Origin: Candidatus Adiutrix sp.
GTDB lineage: Bacteria > Desulfobacterota > Desulfarculia > Adiutricales > Adiutricaceae
DNA length: 9,418 nucleotides
Assembly (NCBI GenBank): GCA_031285975.1
Contig: JAITVE010000071.1
Span: 1-9,418, forward strand
Direction of reading: 5' to 3'
The notes below the pieces were generated by a model. The model ran no database searches and had not been told where the DNA came from. It saw only the letters and a program-made list of their open reading frames with translations. Made by a program: the position numbers and the translations under genes. Numbering within the stretch: position 1 is the first letter of the stretch; every line of letters begins with the position of its first letter. Shown in pieces: positions 1-5,505 of this stretch.

Positions 1-85
1 TTTTGATCAGGTGTTTTTCAGCCGCTTCGGCAATTTCATAGTCCTTAGCGCCTTTAGCCGTAAAATCTTGCCAATTCAAACCCAT
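1..85 (-). CDS. 5' end of an unrecognised protein gene (runs off left edge)
   Basis: Only the first 28 codons are inside the window. The peptide begins MGLNWQDF and continues as a polar stretch with no stop (TAKGAKDYEIAEAAEKHLIK). The start is supported by a good ribosome binding site: GGAGG on the minus strand, seven bases before the ATG at 85. A candidate promoter lies about 130 bases upstream, and the gene is divergent from tsaE. I do not recognise the family from 28 residues. The fragment shows no signal peptide or membrane segment, so the N-terminus looks cytoplasmic. That it is a real gene is likely from the RBS and open frame; its function cannot be called. Confidence 0.65.
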   Translation of the reverse strand, partial: MGLNWQDFTAKGAKDYEIAEAAEKHLIK

Positions 86-113
86 AATAGAGCCTCCGTA
101 TGCAATGATGGCA

Positions 114-129
114 CAGCCACGCGTGGCTG
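114..129. repeat. Perfect 16-bp palindrome in the leader of the left-edge gene
   Basis: CAGCCACGCGTGGCTG is its own reverse complement. It lies 28 bases upstream of the ATG at 85 and downstream of the candidate promoter. It could be a dimeric repressor operator in DNA or a structure near the ribosome binding site in RNA. A continuous palindrome with no loop favours a protein-binding site. No specific regulator is recognised. Confidence 0.55.
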
Positions 130-149
130 CGGTAAATGAACGCAAGAAA

Positions 150-174
150 CCAATACGTCACGTGGGCGTCTTGG
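150..174. repeat. Imperfect inverted repeat with CCAA/TTGG ends in the same leader
   Basis: The 25-base stretch starts CCAATACG and ends GCGTCTTGG around a CACGTG core. Nine of twelve mirrored positions are complementary. It sits upstream of the 114-129 palindrome and downstream of the candidate minus-strand -10. An operator role is possible but unproven, and chance is not excluded for an imperfect repeat of this length. Confidence 0.3.
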
Positions 175-213
175 TGTTGCACCATAACAGAACACAGTAG
201 GATTAATGACTTA

Positions 214-242
214 TATCTACCACGTCCGCCGCCCGATGTCAA
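214..242 (-). promoter_or_regulatory. Candidate sigma70 promoter for the left-edge gene
   Basis: On the minus strand a perfect TTGACA -35 (242-237) is followed after 17 bases by TAGATA (219-214), which keeps only three of six -10 consensus bases. A TATAAG at 213-208 is an alternative -10, but its spacing is too long. Transcription would start near 207, giving a leader of about 120 bases with an imperfect inverted repeat (150-174) and a perfect palindrome (114-129). The call rests on motif match and position only. Confidence 0.4.
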
Positions 243-264
243 GTTTAAAGAACAGCCGCGCCTC

Positions 265-298
265 AATAAAGAGCGGGCAACCTCCGAAGCTCTTTATT
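265..298. repeat. 10-bp perfect inverted repeat between the two divergent promoters
   Basis: The arms AATAAAGAGC (265-274) and GCTCTTTATT (289-298) are perfectly complementary across a 14-base loop. No gene ends here on either strand, so a terminator role is unlikely. The repeat lies 23 bases upstream of the minus-strand -35 and about 66 bases upstream of the plus-strand -35. That is a plausible place for an activator or a shared regulator. Confidence 0.5.
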
Positions 299-364
299 AT
301 GAAGAATGGCACAATATCCCCAAATGAACACGCCGTCACCGCGCCTCCCCCCGGAAGCCGGGCA

Positions 365-392
365 TTGACAGCCCGCCGCCCTGTGATACAAT
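365..392 (+). promoter_or_regulatory. Strong sigma70-type promoter for tsaE
   Basis: A perfect TTGACA (365-370), 16-base spacer and TACAAT (387-392) are preceded by TG at 384-385, an extended -10. Transcription would begin near 399. This leaves a GC-rich leader of about 117 bases before tsaE, with a GCCGC/GCGGC hairpin at 453-465 and the direct repeat CTTGGCCG at 422 and 443. Motif quality is high, and the promoter points into the next gene. Confidence 0.7.
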
Positions 393-516
393 ACGGCCAG
401 CTGAGACAACGATGTAAACATCTTGGCCGAACCTGGTAATACCTTGGCCGGAGCCGCCCGGCGGCCCGCTGCGGACGCGGCGGCCCACGGCTCTTCAAAT
501 AGTGTAAGGACGCCCC

Positions 517-987
517 ATGCTGGATTGCGAAATATTTCTGCCCACCGCCGAAGACACCTTCAAGGCCGGGGCCCGCCTCGGAACCGGCCTGGCCGCCGCC
601 TTAAGCGACGGGAGCCTCGCCCTGCCCTGCCTCATCACCCTGCGCGGCGACCTGGGGGCGGGCAAAACCACCTTCTGCCAGGGGCTCTGCCAAGCCCTGG
701 AAGTCAGCGAACCCGGCGAAGTCATCAGCCCGACCTTCACCTTGGCCAACGAATACCGCGGCCTCGTGGACATTTTCCACCTCGACCTCTACCGCCTCAC
801 CGACCCCGAACAATTTTACCAGGCCGGCCTGGACGAGTACCTCCTCCGCCCCGCCCTCACCCTGATAGAATGGCCCGAGCGCCTGCCCTCCTGGCCCGGC
901 AACCGTCTCGACGTCACCCTGAATTTTCAAGATGAGGGGCGGTTCCTGACCGTGAAAAGCAGTCAAGACGCCGGGCAAGGAAGTTAG
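517..987 (+). CDS. tsaE: tRNA threonylcarbamoyladenosine biosynthesis ATPase TsaE
   Basis: TsaE is the P-loop ATPase that works with TsaB, TsaC/TsaC2 and TsaD to put the t6A modification on A37 of ANN-decoding tRNAs in the cytoplasm. The 156-residue product has the family hallmarks in order: Walker A GDLGAGKT (44-51), SPTFTL (71-76), the HLDLYRL segment (88-94) that carries the conserved acidic and aromatic residues, and IEWPER (117-122). The length is typical for the family. The ATG at 517 has AAGGA at 506-510, six bases upstream, which supports this start. The gene has its own strong promoter and is followed after 76 bases by recQ. The other t6A genes are not in the window. The last dozen residues are an unremarkable polar tail. 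Confidence 0.95.
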   Translation: MLDCEIFLPTAEDTFKAGARLGTGLAAALSDGSLALPCLITLRGDLGAGKTTFCQGLCQALEVSEPGEVISPTFTLANEYRGLVDIFHLDLYRLTDPEQFYQAGLDEYLLRPALTLIEWPERLPSWPGNRLDVTLNFQDEGRFLTVKSSQDAGQGS

Positions 988-1001
988 CCCCGACCAGGCG
1001 G

Positions 1002-1030
1002 TTGACAGCGCAGCTATTCCTTTTTACAAT
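1002..1030 (+). promoter_or_regulatory. Near-consensus sigma70 promoter for recQ
   Basis: A perfect TTGACA (1002-1007) is followed after exactly 17 bases by TACAAT (1025-1030), matching 11 of 12 consensus positions. It lies just after the tsaE stop. Transcription should start near 1037. This implies recQ can be expressed independently of tsaE, and it bears on the choice of the recQ start codon. Confidence 0.75.
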
Positions 1031-1063
1031 GGCCAAAATATTGTGCAGGCGTTTATTCCGTTC

Positions 1064-3304
1064 ATGAACAGAGTCGAAGAAATTCTGGCCGACATTTTCG
1101 GCTTCCGCAGTTTTAGGCCCCACCAGCGGGACATCATCGAAGCGCTTATCCAGGGCCGCGACGTGTTTGCGGTGATGCCCACCGGGGGCGGGAAGTCGCT
1201 GTGCTATCAGCTTCCGGCGCGGCTTTTGCCGGGCGCGGCGGTGGTGGTGAGCCCCCTCATCGCCCTGATGAAAGACCAGGTGGACAACGCCCAGGCCCTG
1301 GGGCTGGCCGCCGGGGCCCTGAACAGTTCCTCAACGCCGGAGGAACGCGCCCTGGTGCGGCGGCAGTTGGCCGAGGGCAGCCTTGATTTGCTCTACCTCT
1401 CCCCGGAACGCTTGCAGGCGGATTTTCTCCAGTGGCTGCGCGGCTTTAAAATCGCCTTTTTCGCCATTGACGAAGCCCACTGCGTCTCCGAGTGGGGGCA
1501 CGATTTTCGGCCTGATTATTTAGGGCTGAAGGCCCTGGTCGAGCAGTTCCCCGAGTGCCCGGTGGCCGCCTTCACCGCCACCGCCACCCACCGCGTGGCC
1601 GGGGACATCATCGGCCGGCTGGGCCTGCGCGAGCCCTTCAAGGTGCGCGCCTCCTTCAACCGGCCCAACCTCCACTACCAGGTCACGCCCCGCGCCAAGC
1701 TGGAGCGGCAGATTATGGGCGTGGCCGAAATGTATCCCGGCGAAAGCGGCATTGTCTACCGCTCCACGCGAAAAAAAGTCGAAGAAACCGCCGCCAGACT
1801 GGCCAAAAACGGCCTGGCCGCCCGGCCCTACCACGCGGGCATGGAAGACCACGAGCGGCGCGCGGCCCAGGACGATTTCATCCGCGACCGCTGCCAGGTG
1901 ATGGTGGCCACGGTGGCCTTCGGCATGGGCATCGACAAATCCAACGTCCGCTTCGTCATCCACGGCGACCTGCCGAAAAACCTTGAAAGCTACTACCAAG
2001 AAACCGGCCGGGCCGGGCGCGACGGCGAACCGGCCCACTGCGCGCTGTTTTACGGCCCGCAGGAAATGGTGCTGTGGCGGCGCTTTGCCGATGAAATGGC
2101 CGAGCCCCAGCGCACGGCGGCCCTGGAACAACTGCGCCGCATGATTGACTTCGCCCAGCGCGACGGCTGCCGCCGCCGGACGCTCCTGGCCTATTTTGGC
2201 GACAATTTAGCCGAAGGCGACTGCGGCGGCTGCGACGTCTGCCGGGGGGAAGTGGAGCGCGTCGAGGCCACCGTCCCGGCCCAGATGGCCCTCTCGGCCA
2301 TGGTGCGCACGGGCGGGCGGTTCGGCGCAACCCATTTGACGGACATTTTGCTGGGGGCCGACACCGCCAAAATCCGCGCCGCCGGGCACCACTTACTCCC
2401 GACCTACGGCGTGGGCCGCGCCTACGACCGGGCCTTCTGGCGCGACCTCATGGCCGGGCTGGCCGCGCGGGGGCTGGCCGAAAGCTCCGACGGCCCCTAC
2501 CCCACCCTCTCCGCCGCGCCCCGCTCCCGGCCGCTGCTGCGGGGCGAGGACAGCTTCCACATGCTGCAAACCGCCGCCCGCGTCACAGTGAAGCGGCGCG
2601 TCCGCGACGTTGACGATTCCCTGCCTGACCTTTCCGAAGCTTTGCTGGCCGAGCTCAAGGCCGCGCGCCGCCGCCTGGCCCAGGCCGCCAACCTGCCGCC
2701 CTACATCGTGTTTTCCGACCGCTCATTGCGGGAAATGGCCCAAATCAAGCCCACCAGCCCGGCGGAATTCATGGGCGTCTCCGGCGTGGGCCTCCGCAAG
2801 TTGGAGCAGTATGGCGAGCATTTTATGGGCATCATCGCAGAATATTTAGAGGCGCACCCGGACGAAAAGCCGCCGCAAAGCGATGTGCCGCAAGTGGTTG
2901 ACGAAGAAGACTTGAAGGAAATCCGGCGGCAGCGGCGCAGGCAGGAGCGGCAAGAACGGCAGGAACGCGCCCCGAGAAGCGGCGGCCGTGCCGAGACCGA
3001 AGTTCAATTGGATATGGGCCTGAGCTTGGGGGAAATTGCCGAAGCGCGGGGCCTGACCCTAGGCACCATTGTCGGCCACCTGGAAGACATCGTGGAGGCC
3101 GGGCGCGATTTCCCGGCGGAACGCTTCATTGAGCCGGAGCGGCTGGCGGCCATAGGCCAGGCTTTTCAACGCTTCGGCGACGAAAACTGGCGGCTCAAAC
3201 CCATTGTGGAGGGCCTCATCGCCGAGGGTTCGGAACTCGGCATCAGCTATGAGGAAGCCCGCCTGGCCCGCATTTTCCTGCGGAACGCTGGGGACGAGGA
3301 ATAA
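1064..3304 (+). CDS. recQ: ATP-dependent DNA helicase RecQ
   Basis: RecQ is a 3'-5' superfamily 2 helicase acting in recombination and replication-fork repair. From the ATG at 1064 the protein has 746 residues. It shows Walker A MPTGGGKS (38-45), DEAH (136-139), the aromatic-rich loop WGHDFRPDY just after it, TATAT (motif III) and the motif VI segment QETGRAGRDGEP (312-323). The RecQ zinc site has Cys369, 387, 390 and 393. A winged-helix RQC region and an HRDC domain (about 520-598) follow, then a highly charged RQE-rich linker (about 619-638) and a C-terminal helix-turn-helix resembling the HTH_40 domain of some RecQs. It is longer than E. coli RecQ because of this extra C-terminus. An in-frame GTG at 1043 exists, but it lies only about six bases past the predicted transcription start and has no RBS. 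The ATG is preferred although its own RBS is poor. A hairpin follows the stop. Confidence 0.95.
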   Translation: MNRVEEILADIFGFRSFRPHQRDIIEALIQGRDVFAVMPTGGGKSLCYQLPARLLPGAAVVVSPLIALMKDQVDNAQALGLAAGALNSSSTPEERALVRRQLAEGSLDLLYLSPERLQADFLQWLRGFKIAFFAIDEAHCVSEWGHDFRPDYLGLKALVEQFPECPVAAFTATATHRVAGDIIGRLGLREPFKVRASFNRPNLHYQVTPRAKLERQIMGVAEMYPGESGIVYRSTRKKVEETAARLAKNGLAARPYHAGMEDHERRAAQDDFIRDRCQVMVATVAFGMGIDKSNVRFVIHGDLPKNLESYYQETGRAGRDGEPAHCALFYGPQEMVLWRRFADEMAEPQRTAALEQLRRMIDFAQRDGCRRRTLLAYFGDNLAEGDCGGCDVCRGEVERVEATVPAQMALSAMVRTGGRFGATHLTDILLGADTAKIRAAGHHLLPTYGVGRAYDRAFWRDLMAGLAARGLAESSDGPYPTLSAAPRSRPLLRGEDSFHMLQTAARVTVKRRVRDVDDSLPDLSEALLAELKAARRRLAQAANLPPYIVFSDRSLREMAQIKPTSPAEFMGVSGVGLRKLEQYGEHFMGIIAEYLEAHPDEKPPQSDVPQVVDEEDLKEIRRQRRRQERQERQERAPRSGGRAETEVQLDMGLSLGEIAEARGLTLGTIVGHLEDIVEAGRDFPAERFIEPERLAAIGQAFQRFGDENWRLKPIVEGLIAEGSELGISYEEARLARIFLRNAGDEE

Positions 3305-3346
3305 AAAAACGGGCGGCCGCCAAAACACATTGACGGCCGCCCGTTT
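3304..3346. terminator. Bidirectional intrinsic terminator between convergent genes
   Basis: Thirteen-base arms, AAACGGGCGGCCG (3307-3319) and CGGCCGCCCGTTT (3334-3346), are perfectly complementary around a 14-base loop. Read on the minus strand, the stem is followed by seven T's, so it is a strong terminator for the lipoprotein gene and its upstream neighbours. Read on the plus strand only TTT follows, so recQ termination is weaker. It begins directly at the recQ stop codon. Confidence 0.85.
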
Positions 3347-3367
3347 CATGCAAAACGTGCGCGGCGA

Positions 3368-3703
3368 TTAATAGCCGCTGTACCCGCTGCTGTTCTGGCG
3401 GTAGCGCTGCTCTTCGTAATACCGGCGGTCACGCTGGTCGTCGTAATAGCGGTCATCGTAATATTGCCGGTCGCGCTGCTCGGCGGTGGAGCCGAAAATC
3501 GCGCCCACCACGCCGCCCAGGGCGCCGCCGATAAGGGCCCCCGAGCCGCCGTGGCCGCCGGAGAGTTTGCCGATGCCCGCCCCGGCCAGGGCCCCGCCCG
3601 CCGCGCCGGTCAAAGTGCCCTGCGCAGTCGGGGACATGTTGGTGCAGGCCAGGGGCATGGCCGTCAGGGACAACAGCAGGCAGAGAGCGATAAATTTTTT
3701 CAT
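3368..3703 (-). CDS. Glycine-zipper lipoprotein with a tyrosine-rich tail
   Basis: The 111-residue product starts MKKFIALCLLLSL, a typical export signal, and has a cysteine at residue 20 in the context MPLAC. This fits a lipoprotein, though Pro at -3 is not the usual Leu. Residues 29-71 form a glycine-zipper region (TGAAGGALAGAGIG, then GALIGGALGGVVGAIFG), as in the SlyB/OmpA-associated Gly-zipper families that sit in or at membranes. Residues 80-102 are a repeated Tyr/Asp/Arg tail (YYDDRYYDDQRDRRYYEEQR), ending SSGYSGY. The RBS GAGGT is six bases before the ATG. The gene starts 12 bases after the stop of the exported protein upstream, so the two are very likely cotranscribed, and it ends at the strong terminator. 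Its precise role is unknown. Envelope integrity or stress is the usual association for the family. Confidence 0.8.
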   Translation of the reverse strand: MKKFIALCLLLSLTAMPLACTNMSPTAQGTLTGAAGGALAGAGIGKLSGGHGGSGALIGGALGGVVGAIFGSTAEQRDRQYYDDRYYDDQRDRRYYEEQRYRQNSSGYSGY

Positions 3704-3715
3704 AGGGTCACCTCA

Positions 3716-4156
3716 TCACTTGGCAAGTTTGGGCTGGACAAAGCTGAACCACAACACCTCGGCCACCGGCCGCTCCAGGTCGCCGGGATGCTCGACAACG
3801 TAGCGGTTCAGGCCGTCATACATTTCTTTCAGCGGCAGGTCTTCAAAGCCGCGCACCCAGGAGCCGGTTAAACTCTGCTTCATGGGCATCAGCTTTTTGC
3901 CGCTCTTGAGCTGCCATTCTTTTTCAATTTCCAGCATGGTCACCAGGCCCACCAGGAAGGCGTAGCGCTCGTTGGGTTTTGATTCTTTCCAGTGGCCCAT
4001 GGTGACCAGCGGCACCACGGCCTGGCCTGTCATGGCCGGGACTTCGCGGCGATAGGCAAAATCCTGAGCGGGAGCCATTGGCGCGGGAGCCAGAAAAATA
4101 CTCAGCAATAAAAGGGAAAAAACTCCGATTGCAAACCGGAGAGTCTTGTCGTGCAT
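3716..4156 (-). CDS. Exported protein of unknown function
   Basis: The 146-residue product has an N-terminal signal peptide: a positive start (MHDKTLR), a hydrophobic core to about residue 22, and a likely cleavage at APA|QDF after residue 30. The mature part of about 116 residues has no cysteine and no further membrane segment. It contains RYAFLVGLVTMLEIEKEWQ (64-82) and a C-terminal stretch with LNRYVVEHPGDLERPVAEVLW. The pattern of helix, 'hP..r..PVA', then a hydrophobic end loosely recalls Rap1a/Tai-type immunity proteins, but their cysteines are absent and I do not make that call. The start is well supported by AGGAGG five bases upstream. The gene lies 44 bases after queD and 12 bases before the glycine-zipper lipoprotein, suggesting an envelope pair. 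Identity as a gene is secure; function is open. Confidence 0.8.
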   Translation of the reverse strand: MHDKTLRFAIGVFSLLLLSIFLAPAPMAPAQDFAYRREVPAMTGQAVVPLVTMGHWKESKPNERYAFLVGLVTMLEIEKEWQLKSGKKLMPMKQSLTGSWVRGFEDLPLKEMYDGLNRYVVEHPGDLERPVAEVLWFSFVQPKLAK

Positions 4157-4200
4157 AAAAACCTCCTGTGATAATCGGCAATGCCCGGCGATGTGCCGGA

Positions 4201-4587
4201 CTATTTCTCGTCAACGATGTAGGTGGCCGAAGCATTCTCGCTTTCCCAGGCGGAGACGGAATGGAGCCAGACCCGGCCTTCGGAGGCCTCGCGGATGTGC
4301 GGCGCGAGATGGTCGAAAATGAAGCGGGCGATGTTTTCCGAGGACGGGTTGGCGGTTTTGAATTCCGGCAACTCGTTGAGGTATTGATGATCGATGAGCT
4401 CCAGCACCTCGTTCAGATGTTTTTTGATGACGCCGAAATCCATGACCAGGCCAATGCGGTCAAGCTCTTTGGCGCGGACGCGGGCCTCCACGAACCAGTT
4501 GTGGCCGTGCAGGTTCTCGCACTTGCCGTAAAACTCGCGCAGATTGTGGGCGGCCGCAAAGTGTTTGGTGACTTTGAGTTCGTACAT
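4201..4587 (-). CDS. queD: 6-carboxy-5,6,7,8-tetrahydropterin synthase (QueD / PTPS family)
   Basis: This family converts 7,8-dihydroneopterin triphosphate to 6-carboxytetrahydropterin, the second step towards queuosine and other 7-deazaguanines. The protein has 128 residues, usual for QueD. The zinc ligands are visible: His14 in AAAHNL, and His27 and His29 in LHGHNW. The catalytic Cys23 lies in KCENLHGH, the Asp66-His67 pair in ELIDHQYLN, and the substrate-binding part in NPSSENIA (80-87) and Glu115 in AWESE. The ATG overlaps the stop of the preceding small gene as TAATG, so translation is probably coupled. No queC, queE or queF is present in the window, so pathway membership is inferred from family. 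A pterin-cofactor role (PTPS) is the alternative, but the single Cys spacing and length favour QueD. Confidence 0.9.
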   Translation of the reverse strand: MYELKVTKHFAAAHNLREFYGKCENLHGHNWFVEARVRAKELDRIGLVMDFGVIKKHLNEVLELIDHQYLNELPEFKTANPSSENIARFIFDHLAPHIREASEGRVWLHSVSAWESENASATYIVDEK

Positions 4588-4904
4588 TACTCGCCCTCGT
4601 CTTCAGACTGCTTGCCCAGCAAACCGTTGTCCAGCCACTGCTGAAGCGTGCCGATGAGGCTGCGGGCCGCGTCCGCCGACAGGTTGATGGCGTCGCGCTT
4701 TTTGAAAACGCCCTGATATTTCTGGTAACGCCGCAGGGTGGCCTTGGGCGCGCCCATGGCCCCGCTTTGGCGTTCCCGCTCGCGGTAGCGGAAGAGGATG
4801 GACGTCCAGGCCCCGCGGGTGAGAATCACTTTCTCAAGCTCTTCCACCACCACTTCGCCGTCTTCTTCGTAATTAACGGTAATGTCGTTAATATTTTCAG
4901 CCAT
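4587..4904 (-). CDS. Small conserved protein of unknown function, coupled to queD
   Basis: The 105-residue soluble protein begins with an acidic segment (MAENINDITVNYEEDGEVVVEEL). A basic central block follows, with LTRGAWTSILFRYRERERQSG (28-48) and LRRYQKYQGVFKKRDAINL (57-75), then a helix SADAARSLIGTLQQWL and an acidic tail. There are no cysteines and no membrane or export signal. AAAGGA lies nine bases before the ATG. The stop codon shares a base with the queD start (TAATG). From memory, similar proteins with the 'LTRGAWTT...YRE...GPPKA.LRRYQ' pattern occur in Deltaproteobacteria as conserved hypotheticals; I cannot confirm this here. The basic middle might bind nucleic acid, which would suit a tRNA-modification neighbour, but that is inference only. 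Confidence 0.8.
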   Translation of the reverse strand: MAENINDITVNYEEDGEVVVEELEKVILTRGAWTSILFRYRERERQSGAMGAPKATLRRYQKYQGVFKKRDAINLSADAARSLIGTLQQWLDNGLLGKQSEDEGE

Positions 4905-4950
4905 GTTGCACAGTCCTTTAAAATTGATGCGGCCCCAGAGCGGCCAAAGG

Positions 4951-5319
4951 TTATCGTTTAATCACCGCCGGGAGCCCGGCGGCTTCCGCCGCCGCCGCCC
5001 GCTCCTGCTGCCGGGCCTGGGCCAAGTCCCGCAGGTAAAGGAACAGGGGCAAACCGCAGGACACGCCCACGGCCACCGTGGCCAAAACCGGCAGCCACAG
5101 GCCCTTCATTTTCAGCCGCCGCCCTTCCCCGATCACGAAAAAAAGGTTGACCAGGCTGGATATCAGGAAAGCGGCCCCCACAAAACTGCTGATGGGGCTG
5201 GCCCAAAGCTGGGCCTTAAATTCCGCAAAATTCAGCCCGTGCGTCAGCAAAAACTGCCCCATGAAACTATAGGGAGCCACCGCGCCCAGAAAGGCCAGAC
5301 CCAGATAAAAATAGCCCAT
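4951..5319 (-). CDS. DUF2834-type small inner-membrane protein
   Basis: The protein has 122 residues and three predicted membrane segments (about 2-20, 44-63 and 75-96). A loop contains HGLNFAEFKAQLWA, and the conserved-looking GEGRRLKMKGLWLP and SCGLPLFLYLRD match my recollection of DUF2834. The tail is Ala/Glu/Arg-rich. I chose the ATG at 5319 because GGAGG is placed five bases before it and the product then begins directly with the first membrane helix. The longer frame reaching 5379 would add 20 residues of non-conserved, GC-biased sequence. The gene lies 46 bases upstream of the small coupled gene and may head the operon that includes queD. Function is unknown; the family is only known as membrane proteins. 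Confidence 0.8.
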   Translation of the reverse strand: MGYFYLGLAFLGAVAPYSFMGQFLLTHGLNFAEFKAQLWASPISSFVGAAFLISSLVNLFFVIGEGRRLKMKGLWLPVLATVAVGVSCGLPLFLYLRDLAQARQQERAAAAEAAGLPAVIKR

Positions 5320-5385
5320 AGCATCCTCCGGGGTCATGCGGGAACCTGCTGTTGTTCTCTGCCCCGCCGTCAATTCCAACGGTAG

Positions 5386-5446
5386 GGTGGTCGTCCCTTC
5401 TCGTCATTCCGGCGGAAGCCGGGGTGACGGCCGAGGGGCGACCGCC
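5386..5446. repeat. REP-like imperfect palindrome downstream of hflC
   Basis: The inner 12-base arms CGTCATTCCGGC (5402-5413) and GCCGGGGTGACG (5418-5429) flank a GGAA loop. Imperfect pairing continues outward to about 28 bases per arm. The core resembles the 'GTCATTCCGGC...GCCGGAATGAC' dispersed repeats common in proteobacteria. The mismatches I traced are T-opposite-G on the plus strand, so an RNA hairpin from that strand would fold better than one from the hflC side. There is no U-tract, so it is a poor intrinsic terminator for hflC. The rest of 5320-5505 shows only a TATTAT-like -10 without a convincing -35. Confidence 0.6.
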
Positions 5447-5505
5447 TGTGGGGGCGATTATCTGTCATAATACCGTCCCCTGCCGCTATCATCACCCGCA
5501 AAGCC

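Noticed and set aside
136..439. Two short plus-strand frames in the divergent region
   Set aside because: They overlap the promoters and inverted repeats, lack ribosome binding sites and show no protein-like pattern.
3380..3480. CRISPR-like short direct repeats
   Set aside because: The repeats are in frame and encode the Tyr/Asp/Arg tail of the lipoprotein. They are irregular, with no unique spacers.
4184..4198. Terminator between queD and the exported protein gene
   Set aside because: There is only a five-base stem (CCGGC/GCCGG) and no T-run.
5320..5505. Promoter for the DUF2834-queD operon with TATTAT on the minus strand
   Set aside because: The -10-like hexamer is good, but the -35 at proper spacing (GTGATG) matches only half the consensus. 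That is too weak to list.
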